NCBI RefSeq assembly: GCF_030128825.1
Contig: NZ_CP119127.1
Coordinates: forward strand, 4,267,501-4,331,500
Source: Sphingobium sp. WTD-1
Lineage (GTDB): Bacteria > Pseudomonadota > Alphaproteobacteria > Sphingomonadales > Sphingomonadaceae
Length of the DNA: 64,000 nt
Direction of reading: 5' to 3'
Shown here: in pieces, positions 54,880-64,000 of the stretch
How the letters are laid out: each line of letters starts with the position of its first letter
Numbering within the stretch: the stretch's first letter is position 1
Position numbers and translations under genes: made by a program
The notes under the pieces: model-generated
Seen by the model: only the letters and a program-made list of their open reading frames with translations
Database searches by the model: none
Told to the model about the DNA's origin: nothing

Positions 54880-55551
54880 TCATGCCGGATCGACTTGCGC
54901 AAAGGCGCGTACCGGGAATGTGCCCATGCCGACGATCTTGGGCGGCACGGCGGTGAAGACGAAGCCGGCATCGGGCAGCGCGCCCAGATTGGTCATATGT
55001 TCGCAGATCAGCACGCCCGCGCCCAGCAGCTCGCGATGGACCGGGCGGCCTGTGCCGGGGCGGGTGTCGTCGATATTATGGCTGTCGATGCCGACCAGCC
55101 GGGCGCCGCGCGCGACCAGCATCTGCGCCGCCGCCTCGGTCAGGAAGGGATGATCCTCGAAATAGGCTGGCGTGCGCCAGTGCCGGTCCCATCCGGTATG
55201 GACGAGCACCGCGCGGCCGGCAACGTCGATGCCGTCGAGATCGGCGGCGTCGGTCGCCAGGCCCATAGCCTCGAACGGCCGTCGCACCACAATCGCCGGC
55301 AGGCTGGCCAGCCGGTCGAGATCAAGCATCGAGAGATCATCGCCCTCCTCGAAACGGTGGAAGGGCGCATCGAGATAGGTGCCGGTGTTCGACACCATGT
55401 CGATCCGCCCCATCTGGAAGGCGCTGCCATCGGCATAGTTGGCGCGCGACTGTTCGCGGGTCCAGTAATCGCAGATATGCGGCGCGGCGACGCCCTTATA
55501 GGTGGTCATGCCATGTTCGATGGCGTGGCTGAGATCGATGAAACGGGTCAT
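54880..55551 (-). CDS. Cyclase family protein (kynurenine formamidase-like fold)
   Basis: A 223-residue cyclase (PF04199-like) protein. It begins FIDLSHAIEHGMTTY, but the family's metal site HxGTHxDxPxH reads NTGTYLDAPFH, so the first His is Asn and the second is Tyr; the Asp and the last His are kept. GRAVLVHTGWDRHW and GVDSHNIDD-type GIDSHNIDD follow, and VICEHMTNL lies near the end. Its stop region overlaps by four bases with the next gene. Enzyme activity may be altered or different from KynB. Confidence 0.8.
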   Translation of the reverse strand: MTRFIDLSHAIEHGMTTYKGVAAPHICDYWTREQSRANYADGSAFQMGRIDMVSNTGTYLDAPFHRFEEGDDLSMLDLDRLASLPAIVVRRPFEAMGLATDAADLDGIDVAGRAVLVHTGWDRHWRTPAYFEDHPFLTEAAAQMLVARGARLVGIDSHNIDDTRPGTGRPVHRELLGAGVLICEHMTNLGALPDAGFVFTAVPPKIVGMGTFPVRAFAQVDPA

Positions 55552-55805
55552 GACGGGGACATTCTCCGACGGAAGATGCGCCAGAGGGTGGAAAAGCCGA
55601 CGACCGCCCAGATGATGTTAAGCACCATCGAGGGAAAGGCGGCATGCCACCAGGTGTTGAGGATGAAGAAGGCGGCGCCGACGGCGTTCAGCCACTGAAA
55701 GGTCGCCGACCCACCCGACAGCCGCCCGGTCGAGACGCCGACATAGGCGATCAGCACCAATATCGCACCGGCCCAACCGACGATCTCCACGAACAGCGCC
55801 ACCAT
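55548..55805 (-). CDS. CBU_0592-like small membrane protein
   Basis: An 85-residue, three-helix membrane protein. EIVGWAGAILVLIAYVGVSTGRL, FQWLNAVGAAFFILNTW and IIWAVVGFSTLWRI fit the CBU_0592 small membrane family of unknown function. The cyclase gene starts inside its last four bases, so the two are co-translated. A GGGGGTGG Shine-Dalgarno sits directly before the ATG; only 12 bases separate the ATG from a terminator hairpin. Confidence 0.75.
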   Translation of the reverse strand: MVALFVEIVGWAGAILVLIAYVGVSTGRLSGGSATFQWLNAVGAAFFILNTWWHAAFPSMVLNIIWAVVGFSTLWRIFRRRMSPS

Positions 55806-55817
55806 CCACCCCCAAAT

Positions 55818-55849
55818 GAAAAGGGCTCCCTCCTCACGGAGAGAGCCCT
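55818..55849 (-). terminator. Terminator hairpin 13 bases upstream of the CBU_0592-like start
   Basis: On the minus strand GAGGGCTC/GAGCCCTT pairs around a CTCCGTGAGGAG-type loop, followed by TTTC. It lies between acnA and the CBU_0592-like gene and could stop acnA transcripts or attenuate the downstream pair. Confidence 0.7.
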
Positions 55850-55927
55850 CATTCCTTAGCTCAGCGCATCAAGCGATCAAGAGCATGGTCCGCCGAAGTC
55901 GGGCATGCTCCCGTTCTTTATTTGCCG

Positions 55928-55968
55928 CGATTTCCAAGTCGTCAGATGTGCCATCTGACTTGAAATCG
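55928..55968. repeat. Bulged palindrome at the 3' end of acnA
   Basis: CGATTTC, AAGTC and CAGATG pair with CATCTG, GACTT and GAAATCG around TGC, with a one-base and a two-base bulge. It directly adjoins the acnA stop (55970). It may be a 3' stability or regulatory structure. Confidence 0.6.
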
Positions 55969-55969
55969 C

Positions 55970-58639
<2,670 letters not shown>

Positions 58640-58957
58640 AAGATATGCGTCTCCTCGCATAGGCCCGGCCATGCGGAAGGAAGCGTCGCGTTCCCACCAG
58701 AAGCCACGAAGACGTGGCAAGGTGGAGGGAGGCGCCCCAACCTATGGTCGAAGCAAGTGTGTCCCGATGAGCGGTGGCATACAGATTGCCACCGCCAAGT
58801 CAAAGGGACAAAATGGTCGAAACCGCCTTTATTTCCGCCATTTTTGCTTACTGAAAATCATTCGCAGCGGAGCGCACGAGGGCCGCACTTTTATTGTGCG
58901 CGGGGCGTGGAAATCGCTCCCGCCCCGTCCCATATCTTGCCTTTATCGGCGCCCTTT
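58640..58957. other. 318-bp intergenic region holding the acnA promoter
   Basis: The region separates acnA from the upstream, co-directional DUF885 gene. A weak GAAAATCATTCGC segment at 58852-58865 is loosely Fur-box-like, but the match is too poor to call. No small gene or strong terminator stands out; the DUF885 end has a GC-rich, AC-biased stretch. Confidence 0.4.
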
Positions 58958-60712
58958 TCAGCGCGCCTTTTCCGCGGCGATCCAGCCGTCGATCTGGCTT
59001 TCCAGCACGGTGAGCGGCACCGCCCCCTGCGACAGCACCGCGTCATGGAAACGGCGCAGGTCGAACTTGGCCCCAAGCTGCTGCTCCGCCCGCGCGCGCA
59101 GCTCGCGGATCTTGATCTCGCCCAGCTTGTAGCCCAACGCCTGACCCGGCCAGCTGATATAGCGATTGACCTCCGCATCGATATTGGCGTCGCTCAGGGC
59201 GCTGTTCGCCTTCATGAAGGCGACCGCCTTCGCCTTGTCCCAGCCCTTGGCATGGATGCCGGTGTCGACCACCAGGCGACAGGCCCGCCACATCTCGTAG
59301 GACAGGCGGCCCATCATCTTCTCGGGCGTGTCGTAAAGACCCATCTCCTCGCCCAGATATTCGGTGTAGAGCGCCCAGCCTTCGACATAGGCGGTGAAGC
59401 CGGCGAGATATTTGCGGAACGGCGGCAGCGGCAATTCCTGCTGCAGTGCGATCTGGTTGTGATGGCCCGGCACCGCCTCATGCGCGGTCAGCGCCGGCAA
59501 TTCCCAGAAGGGCCGCTGGTCGAGCTTCGACGTATTGACCCAATAAGTGCCCGAAATCCCCGCCTCGGGCGCGCCGGGACCATAATAGGCCGTGGTCGTC
59601 CCCTCCGCCTCGGCCGCCGGGATCGGCTTGATGCCATAGGGCAGGCGCGGCAGCGTGGCGAAATAGCGCGGCAGCAGGCCGTCGATCGTCTTCGCCTGGC
59701 GCGCGGCGACGCGCAGCAGTTCCTCGGGCGTCTTCGCGTAATAGCTGGGGTCGGTGCGCAAATGCTGGATGAAGGCAGCACGGCTGGGATAGCCGGCCTT
59801 GGCCGCGATCGCGTCCATCCGCTTGCCGATGCGCGCGACCTCATCCAGGCCAATCTGGTGGATCTGATCCGGCGTCAGATCGGTGGTGGTGTGGGTGCGC
59901 ACCCGGCTCGCATACCAGGTCGCGCCGCCCGGCAGGGTCGATGCGCTGTCGCTCTTGCGGCATTTGGGCAGATAGTCGGCCACGAACAGGTCATGCCATT
60001 TGCCATATTCCGGCGTGATGACATCGCGGATCACCGCCACCGCGCGGGCCTGCAGCGCCGTCCAGTCGGCATCGCTGATGTCGCGCGGCTTTGTGCGGGT
60101 GAAGGGTTCGTAGAAGCGCGTTCCTTCCGGCGGGCCGGCGACGATGCCGCTTATCCCCTTGGCAAAGCCGCCCAGCACCGAACAGGGCAGCACATAGCCG
60201 CCCTTGATCGCCTGGCGGGTGATGGCCATGCCATCGCCATTCTGCTTCGGATAGAGCGCGAGACGCTTCAGATAGCTCTCATAATCGGCGCGAGTGTAGA
60301 AAGGCAGGCCGTCGGCCATGCCGGAAAAGCCCTGATGCCAGCTATAATAGGTGGTGAAGAGCATCAGCCGTTCGGCCTGATGCTTGTCGCTGGCGATATC
60401 GTCGCGCAGCATCCACAGCAGCACCGCGCGATTGACCTTGTCGGCGGCATCCAGCCCAGCCTCCGGCACCGCGTCCAGCCGCGTGACGAAGCTCTGTTCC
60501 GCCTTGATCTGGGCATCGCGCGCCGCCAGCGACAGGTCCGAAATCTGATCGTCATAGTCGCGCACGCCGCGCGCGGTAGCCTCCACCGGATGGACCGACA
60601 GATACCATGCCCAGTGATCGTCGATCACCTGGGTCAGTTGGTCATGGGGAGTCTGGGCGTGAGCCAGAGCGGGCGCCGCGACGGCGAGCATCAGGGAAAT
60701 GATCTTGCGCAT
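58958..60712 (-). CDS. DUF885 family exported metallopeptidase-like protein
   Basis: A 584-residue protein with a signal peptide (MRKIISLMLAVAAPALAHA). The zinc motif HEAVPGHHNQIAL (about 400-412), an HExxxGHH-type ligand set, and downstream FTAYVEGWALYTEYLGEEMGLY are DUF885 features, consistent with periplasmic dipeptidase or carboxypeptidase-like activity. Substrate is unknown. An antisense ORF covers all of it and acnA; that is a codon-bias effect. Confidence 0.85.
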   Translation of the reverse strand: MRKIISLMLAVAAPALAHAQTPHDQLTQVIDDHWAWYLSVHPVEATARGVRDYDDQISDLSLAARDAQIKAEQSFVTRLDAVPEAGLDAADKVNRAVLLWMLRDDIASDKHQAERLMLFTTYYSWHQGFSGMADGLPFYTRADYESYLKRLALYPKQNGDGMAITRQAIKGGYVLPCSVLGGFAKGISGIVAGPPEGTRFYEPFTRTKPRDISDADWTALQARAVAVIRDVITPEYGKWHDLFVADYLPKCRKSDSASTLPGGATWYASRVRTHTTTDLTPDQIHQIGLDEVARIGKRMDAIAAKAGYPSRAAFIQHLRTDPSYYAKTPEELLRVAARQAKTIDGLLPRYFATLPRLPYGIKPIPAAEAEGTTTAYYGPGAPEAGISGTYWVNTSKLDQRPFWELPALTAHEAVPGHHNQIALQQELPLPPFRKYLAGFTAYVEGWALYTEYLGEEMGLYDTPEKMMGRLSYEMWRACRLVVDTGIHAKGWDKAKAVAFMKANSALSDANIDAEVNRYISWPGQALGYKLGEIKIRELRARAEQQLGAKFDLRRFHDAVLSQGAVPLTVLESQIDGWIAAEKAR

Positions 60713-60778
60713 GGGCGCAACTGATCGCGCGGCGTAACGATTCTGGCAAGATGGGCAGGTGCCGGTTCAGGCGCCAGA

Positions 60779-60982
60779 TCAGGCGGCGGCTACGCCATCC
60801 GCTTCGACAATGTCGTCGCCGGCATAATAGCCGCGCACCCGGACCCGCTTTTCGACATGGTCGACCGGCACGCGCAGCAGCACCAGGCGCCAGGTGCCGC
60901 CCAGATCGCGCTGGAGCAGGAAGCCGGCCTCGTCACGCAGCAACCGCCCGGTCTCATCCACTCCAGCGCCAATCTCGATCAT
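60779..60982 (-). CDS. DUF5818-like small protein
   Basis: A 67-residue protein: MIEIGAGVDETGRLLRDEAGFLLQRDLGGTWRLVLLR, then VDHVEKRVRVRGYYAGDDIVEADGV. The beta-strand pattern G-x-V-x-E-x-G-x-L...GTWRL...V-x-V-x-G resembles the DUF5818 small beta-barrel. The ATG lies five bases after the stop of the DUF1328 gene, so it is coupled. Function unknown. Confidence 0.65.
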   Translation of the reverse strand: MIEIGAGVDETGRLLRDEAGFLLQRDLGGTWRLVLLRVPVDHVEKRVRVRGYYAGDDIVEADGVAAA

Positions 60983-60987
60983 GCGTG

Positions 60988-61173
60988 TCAGTCTATCGCG
61001 TCCTTGATGCCCTTGCCAGCCAGAAGGCCCAGGACGAGGAAGATCAGGAACAGGGCGATGGCCACGCCGAACAGCAATTTGGCGATGCCGACAAAGGTGC
61101 CGGCGGCGCCGCCGAAGCCGAGGATGGCGAGCACGGCCGCGATCACGAGGGCAATGATGGCAAGACGAATCAT
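60988..61173 (-). CDS. DUF1328 family small membrane protein
   Basis: A 61-residue two-helix protein: LAIIALVIAAVLAILGFGGAAGTFVGIAKLLFGVAIALFLIFLVLGLL. The LGFGG-x-AG-x-x-x-GIAKLLF motif is diagnostic of DUF1328 (YtjA). AAGGAAT lies about eight bases before the ATG. Function of the family is not known. It precedes the DUF5818-like gene by five bases. Confidence 0.85.
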   Translation of the reverse strand: MIRLAIIALVIAAVLAILGFGGAAGTFVGIAKLLFGVAIALFLIFLVLGLLAGKGIKDAID

Positions 61174-61244
61174 GATGGGATTCCTTCCGTTTCTCTGAAA
61201 TTTCCAAACGGAGGAAAGCGCGCATTGTTCCGCCCGCGCAGCGA

Positions 61245-62243
61245 TCAGACCCAGCCTTCGAGCACCTGATTGGGCGGGCGATGGCCATCGGCCCAGGTGC
61301 GGATGTTGGCGATGACGCGGGCGCCGGTGGCGTCGCGCCCCTCGAAGGTCGCCGAGCCGACATGGGGCAGCAGGGTCACGTTGGCGAGCGCCAGCAGCCG
61401 CGGATCGACCGCCGGTTCATGGGCGTAGACGTCAAGCCCGGCGCCGGCGATCCGCGCTTCGGCGAGCGCCGCGATCAGCGCCGGCTCATCGGTAATTTCC
61501 GCGCGTGAGGTGTTGATGAGATAGGCATCCGGGCGCATCAGGCCGATCCGGCGCGCGTCGATCATGCCGCGACTGTCGGCATTGAGCGGGCAATGGATCG
61601 AGACGATGTCGCACTCGCGCAGCAATGTGTCGACATCGTCGTACCAGTAGGCCTCCAATTCCTGCTCCACTTCGAACGGCAGGCGATGGCGGTTATGATA
61701 GGCGATGGTGAGGCCGAAGGCCCTGGCGCGGCGGGCGACGGCGCGACCGATGCGGCCCATGCCGATGATGCCCAGCTTCTTGCCGCCGATGCGGTGACCC
61801 AGCATGCCCGACGGGCTCCAGCCGCGCCACTCGCCCGAGCGCACCAGCTTCTCCCCCTCCGCCAGGCGGCGGGGCACGGAGAGGATCAGCGCCATCGTCA
61901 TGTCGGCCGTGTCTTCGGTCAGCACGCCGGGCGTGTTGGTGACGATCACCCCCTTGGTCCGGGCGGCGGCCAGGTCGATATGGTCGACGCCGCTGCCGAA
62001 ACTGGCGATCAGTTGCAGCCGATCGGGCGCGCCGGCGATCAGGTCCGCGTCGATCTGGTCGCTGATGCAGGGCACCAGCACGTCGCACTGCGCCATGGCG
62101 GCGGCGAGTTCGGCCCGGTTCATGGGGATGTCCCCCGTGTTGAAGCTGGCGTCGAACAGTTCGGCCATGCGCGCCTCCACATTGGGCGGCAGGCGGCGCG
62201 TCACGATGACGCGCGGCGTTGCGGGGCGCGGTTTCCTGGCCAT
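61245..62243 (-). CDS. D-isomer-specific 2-hydroxyacid dehydrogenase (GRHPR-like)
   Basis: A 332-residue NAD(P)H-dependent reductase. The catalytic domain starts MARKPRPATPRVIVTRRLP; the Rossmann motif LGIIGMGRIGRAVARRARAFG is near 155, and the catalytic triad residues are Arg in NTSRAEI (about 246), Glu in the EARIAGAGLDVY region and His in LLPHVGSAT (about 295). It likely reduces glyoxylate or hydroxypyruvate. ATG 62243 is chosen; the longer frame to 62330 is unsupported. Confidence 0.88.
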   Translation of the reverse strand: MARKPRPATPRVIVTRRLPPNVEARMAELFDASFNTGDIPMNRAELAAAMAQCDVLVPCISDQIDADLIAGAPDRLQLIASFGSGVDHIDLAAARTKGVIVTNTPGVLTEDTADMTMALILSVPRRLAEGEKLVRSGEWRGWSPSGMLGHRIGGKKLGIIGMGRIGRAVARRARAFGLTIAYHNRHRLPFEVEQELEAYWYDDVDTLLRECDIVSIHCPLNADSRGMIDARRIGLMRPDAYLINTSRAEITDEPALIAALAEARIAGAGLDVYAHEPAVDPRLLALANVTLLPHVGSATFEGRDATGARVIANIRTWADGHRPPNQVLEGWV

Positions 62244-62372
62244 AGCATGGCCGCTATTCCCGCCTGCCCCGCCGGTCAAGCGGATATGCTGCCGCCTGCG
62301 ATTGAAAGCTTGTCGCGACCGGCCGGACAAGCGTATGGAAAGACCATGGGTGATATGGGCAAAGGGTCGGGC

Positions 62373-62843
62373 ATGAAGCGCCTGCTGCTGGGCGCGGGCA
62401 TGATCGCGGCACTGACCAATATGAGCGGCGCGGCGGCGGCCCCGGCCAAGCCGGTGCCCTATTGGGCGTCGCTATCGCACGACGAGGCACGGATGCGCGT
62501 CGGCCCCAGCCTCGATTACCCGTCCAACTGGGTCTATCAGCGCCGCGACCTGCCGGTGAAGGTGGTGCAGGTGCTGGGCCTATGGCGCAAGGTGGAAGAT
62601 CCTGACGGTGCCCAGGGCTGGATGCATGTCCGCCTGCTGAGCGATACCGCCACCGCGATCGTTACCGCGGCGCAAGCGCCGATGCATGAGGGCGCGAGCG
62701 AGACCAGCCGCACCCTGTTCCGCGCCGAAAAGGGCGTGGTCGGCCGGATCGGTTCCTGCTCAGGCGGCTGGTGCGCGTTCGACGTGAAGGGCCAGAAGGG
62801 CTTCGTGAAGGCCAGCGACCTGTGGGGCGCCACCAGCGGCTGA
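62373..62843 (+). CDS. Exported SH3 domain protein
   Basis: A 156-residue protein with a signal peptide (MKRLLLGAGMIAALTNMSGAAAA) and two SH3_3-like bacterial SH3 modules. MRVGPSLDYPSNWVYQRRDLPVKVVQVLGLWRKVEDPDG is the first and the second ends WCAFDVKGQKGFVKASDLWG. It probably binds cell-wall peptide stems in the periplasm. AAAGGG lies nine bases before ATG 62373; an ATG at 62346 is an alternative start. Confidence 0.82.
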   Translation: MKRLLLGAGMIAALTNMSGAAAAPAKPVPYWASLSHDEARMRVGPSLDYPSNWVYQRRDLPVKVVQVLGLWRKVEDPDGAQGWMHVRLLSDTATAIVTAAQAPMHEGASETSRTLFRAEKGVVGRIGSCSGGWCAFDVKGQKGFVKASDLWGATSG

Positions 62844-63163
62844 ACCCGGTGCGGCAAAATAGGACATGCCGCGCTTAACTTCGCATATTTCCCGCACATC
62901 CTGACATTTTCGTGTCGATGATGGCAATTGTCGTGCGCGGCCGTGGATGGGCGCAGACGATGGGAAAGAGCCGGCGACGGTATAGCGGAAAGCGGGCACT
63001 GTAGGACAGATGCCACCGCCCCGGTGCCATCGCCCCTAAGGAGTTTCCGCCATCGGCCATCCGGAATAGCCCGATTGTTTCGCACCCGACATCGTCATAG
63101 CAATCCGCTTGTCGCAGCGCGCCGGGATTGGCCCCGGCACCTGCCTGAACATGGGGGACAGCG
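62844..63163. other. 320-bp intergenic region before the Tat-exported protein
   Basis: Contains AT-richer stretches near 62875-62925 and a GCGCGGCCG patch at 62935-62945, but no convincing promoter, hairpin or second gene. A 28-codon frame from 62918 lacks a ribosome site and is not called. Confidence 0.35.
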
Positions 63164-64000
63164 ATGGCTTGGAGCAGGCGCGCGTTCATCGGCGCAACGG
63201 CAGCATCGGTCACAGGCCTGTCCCTGATACCGGGCCTGATACCAGCCAGGGCGAATGCGCAGGCGAACCGGCAAAAAACCTATGGCGTAGTCGAAATCCG
63301 ACGGGGCGGAATGAGCGTCGCAGCCTATCGGTTCGACCGCGACCGGCTGGGCCAACGAAGGCTTTCGGGCTTCGAGCGCATGGCGCCGGAACCCAGCGGC
63401 AAGGCCTTCGTGGAAACCGAACTGGCCAGCCCGCTCGGCCCCGCAGCGGACGATGCCATGGCCGCCCAGAGCGTCGACATCGTGGCCGGCCATATCGAGC
63501 GGCTGAAGTCCCAGCATGGATTGCAGACCAGCGACATTGCCGTACTGGTTTCAGGCGGCCTTATCGATTTCGCGCCGGGCCGGGTGGAGCAGTTCATCGC
63601 CGCCCTGCCCGCACGAACGGGCATCACCCCCGAAATCATCTCGATCAAGGATCAGGCGCGGCTGGGCTATGACTGGATCGTGCGCCCCGCCGACCGCCGC
63701 AGCGTGATGCACGTCAACATCGCCAGCGGCACTATCAAGGGCGGCTATTATGACCAGCATGGCCAGTTTGTCGCCCTTTCGGCGCCCTATGGACCCAAGA
63801 CGATGGCCGGCGCGGTCAAGCTTCGCTGGCCGGACGTCCGCACCGCCACCGTCGGTCAAAGGGCATCGGAATTTTACGGCGACACCGTCGCGCCGGTGCT
63901 GGCGCCACAGATTGCAACGGAACCCCCACCCCGGCAACGCCCGACCGTCTATCTGACGGGAGGGATCGTGACGGCAACCGCTGTGATCTTCCGCCCGAAG
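63164..64000 (+). CDS. Tat-exported protein resembling the Ppx/GppA actin-like fold, truncated by window end
   Basis: ATG 63164 has GGGGGA about four bases upstream. The first residues MAWSRRAFIGATAASVTG form a twin-arginine signal with SRRAFI, and hydrophobic residues to about 32 complete it. The mature part follows the Ppx/GppA (ASKHA) order: FVETELASPLG, a helix then DIAVLVSGGLIDF, an 'I..QARLGYDWIV' helix like the EEAxLxY region of Ppx, VMHVNIASGTIKGGYYD where Ppx has the phosphate-binding DIGGGS loop, and VYLTGGIVTATA near the end. No stop is reached by 64000. Polyphosphate or pppGpp hydrolysis is not claimed, as the key Gly/Ser-rich loop is altered. Confidence 0.6.
   Translation, partial: MAWSRRAFIGATAASVTGLSLIPGLIPARANAQANRQKTYGVVEIRRGGMSVAAYRFDRDRLGQRRLSGFERMAPEPSGKAFVETELASPLGPAADDAMAAQSVDIVAGHIERLKSQHGLQTSDIAVLVSGGLIDFAPGRVEQFIAALPARTGITPEIISIKDQARLGYDWIVRPADRRSVMHVNIASGTIKGGYYDQHGQFVALSAPYGPKTMAGAVKLRWPDVRTATVGQRASEFYGDTVAPVLAPQIATEPPPRQRPTVYLTGGIVTATAVIFRPK

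Noticed and set aside
58852..58865. GAAAATCATTCGC as a Fur or Irr box upstream of acnA
   Set aside because: Too few matches to the 19-bp Fur palindrome or to the Irr ICE motif.
62918..63004. 28-codon frame in the 62844-63163 gap
   Set aside because: No ribosome site, very basic composition and no conserved look.

Overview
This 64 kb window looks like chromosomal DNA of an alphaproteobacterium of the sphingomonad group (Sphingobium/Sphingomonas-like). The evidence is high GC, an SDR tail very close to Caulobacter-type D-xylose dehydrogenase, alphaproteobacterial cell-cycle proteins (RcdA/DUF1465 and TrcR/DUF1013), paired YdcH proteins, DUF1192, DUF815 and DksA with a degenerate zinc finger. 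I see no rRNA, tRNA, CRISPR array, integrase, transposase or phage module. The window reads as ordinary core chromosome with many short, translationally coupled operons.

Layout. 1-3805 (+): the end of an oxidative D-xylose (Weimberg-type) operon, with D-xylose dehydrogenase (5' end outside the window), xylonolactonase, a sugar/H+ symporter and an aldose 1-epimerase. A GH43 glycosidase on the opposite strand (4941-6077) could feed it; lapA-like and pyrF lie between. 6248-8996 (-): thioesterase, a small outer-membrane barrel and L-serine dehydratase. 8998-15281 (-): tamA-tamB, coupled to the serine dehydratase. 15344-17624: rcdA, two YdcH proteins, a PilZ-domain protein and dksA. 18039-18953 (+): a Ser/Thr-repeat surface protein with a PEP-CTERM-like tail, followed by two strong palindromes. 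19664-23937 (+): serS-surE-LytM lipoprotein-K+ channel. 24093-28395 (+): a large TonB-dependent receptor and rimO.

28474-38889: a DUF4163/DUF3298 lipoprotein, an M17 aminopeptidase, a coupled marR-NlpC/P60-argC set, a PQQ-type sugar dehydrogenase, a DUF815 ATPase, Sua5, a small lipoprotein and msrA. 38935-44633 (-): acyl-CoA ligase, trcR, a GT4 glycosyltransferase with an LpxH-like phosphoesterase, and a quinone oxidoreductase. 44736-53938 (+): DUF1192, clpA, a DUF2314/DUF2185 protein overlapping an alpha/beta hydrolase, two exported proteins of unknown function, an S9 peptidase and a GST. 54022-62243 (-): BAX inhibitor-1 family, cyclase family plus a small membrane protein, aconitase, a DUF885 peptidase-like protein, two small proteins and a 2-hydroxyacid dehydrogenase. 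62373-64000 (+): an SH3 protein and a truncated Tat-exported protein that resembles the Ppx/GppA actin-like fold.

The least explained items are the Tat-exported Ppx/GppA-like protein at the right edge, several multi-stem intergenic palindromes (18972-19098, 28403-28466, 34026-34197, 55928-55968), a hairpin that would mask the ribosome binding site of the TonB receptor, and a few small coupled ORFs. No feature clearly amounts to a wholly new multi-gene system.
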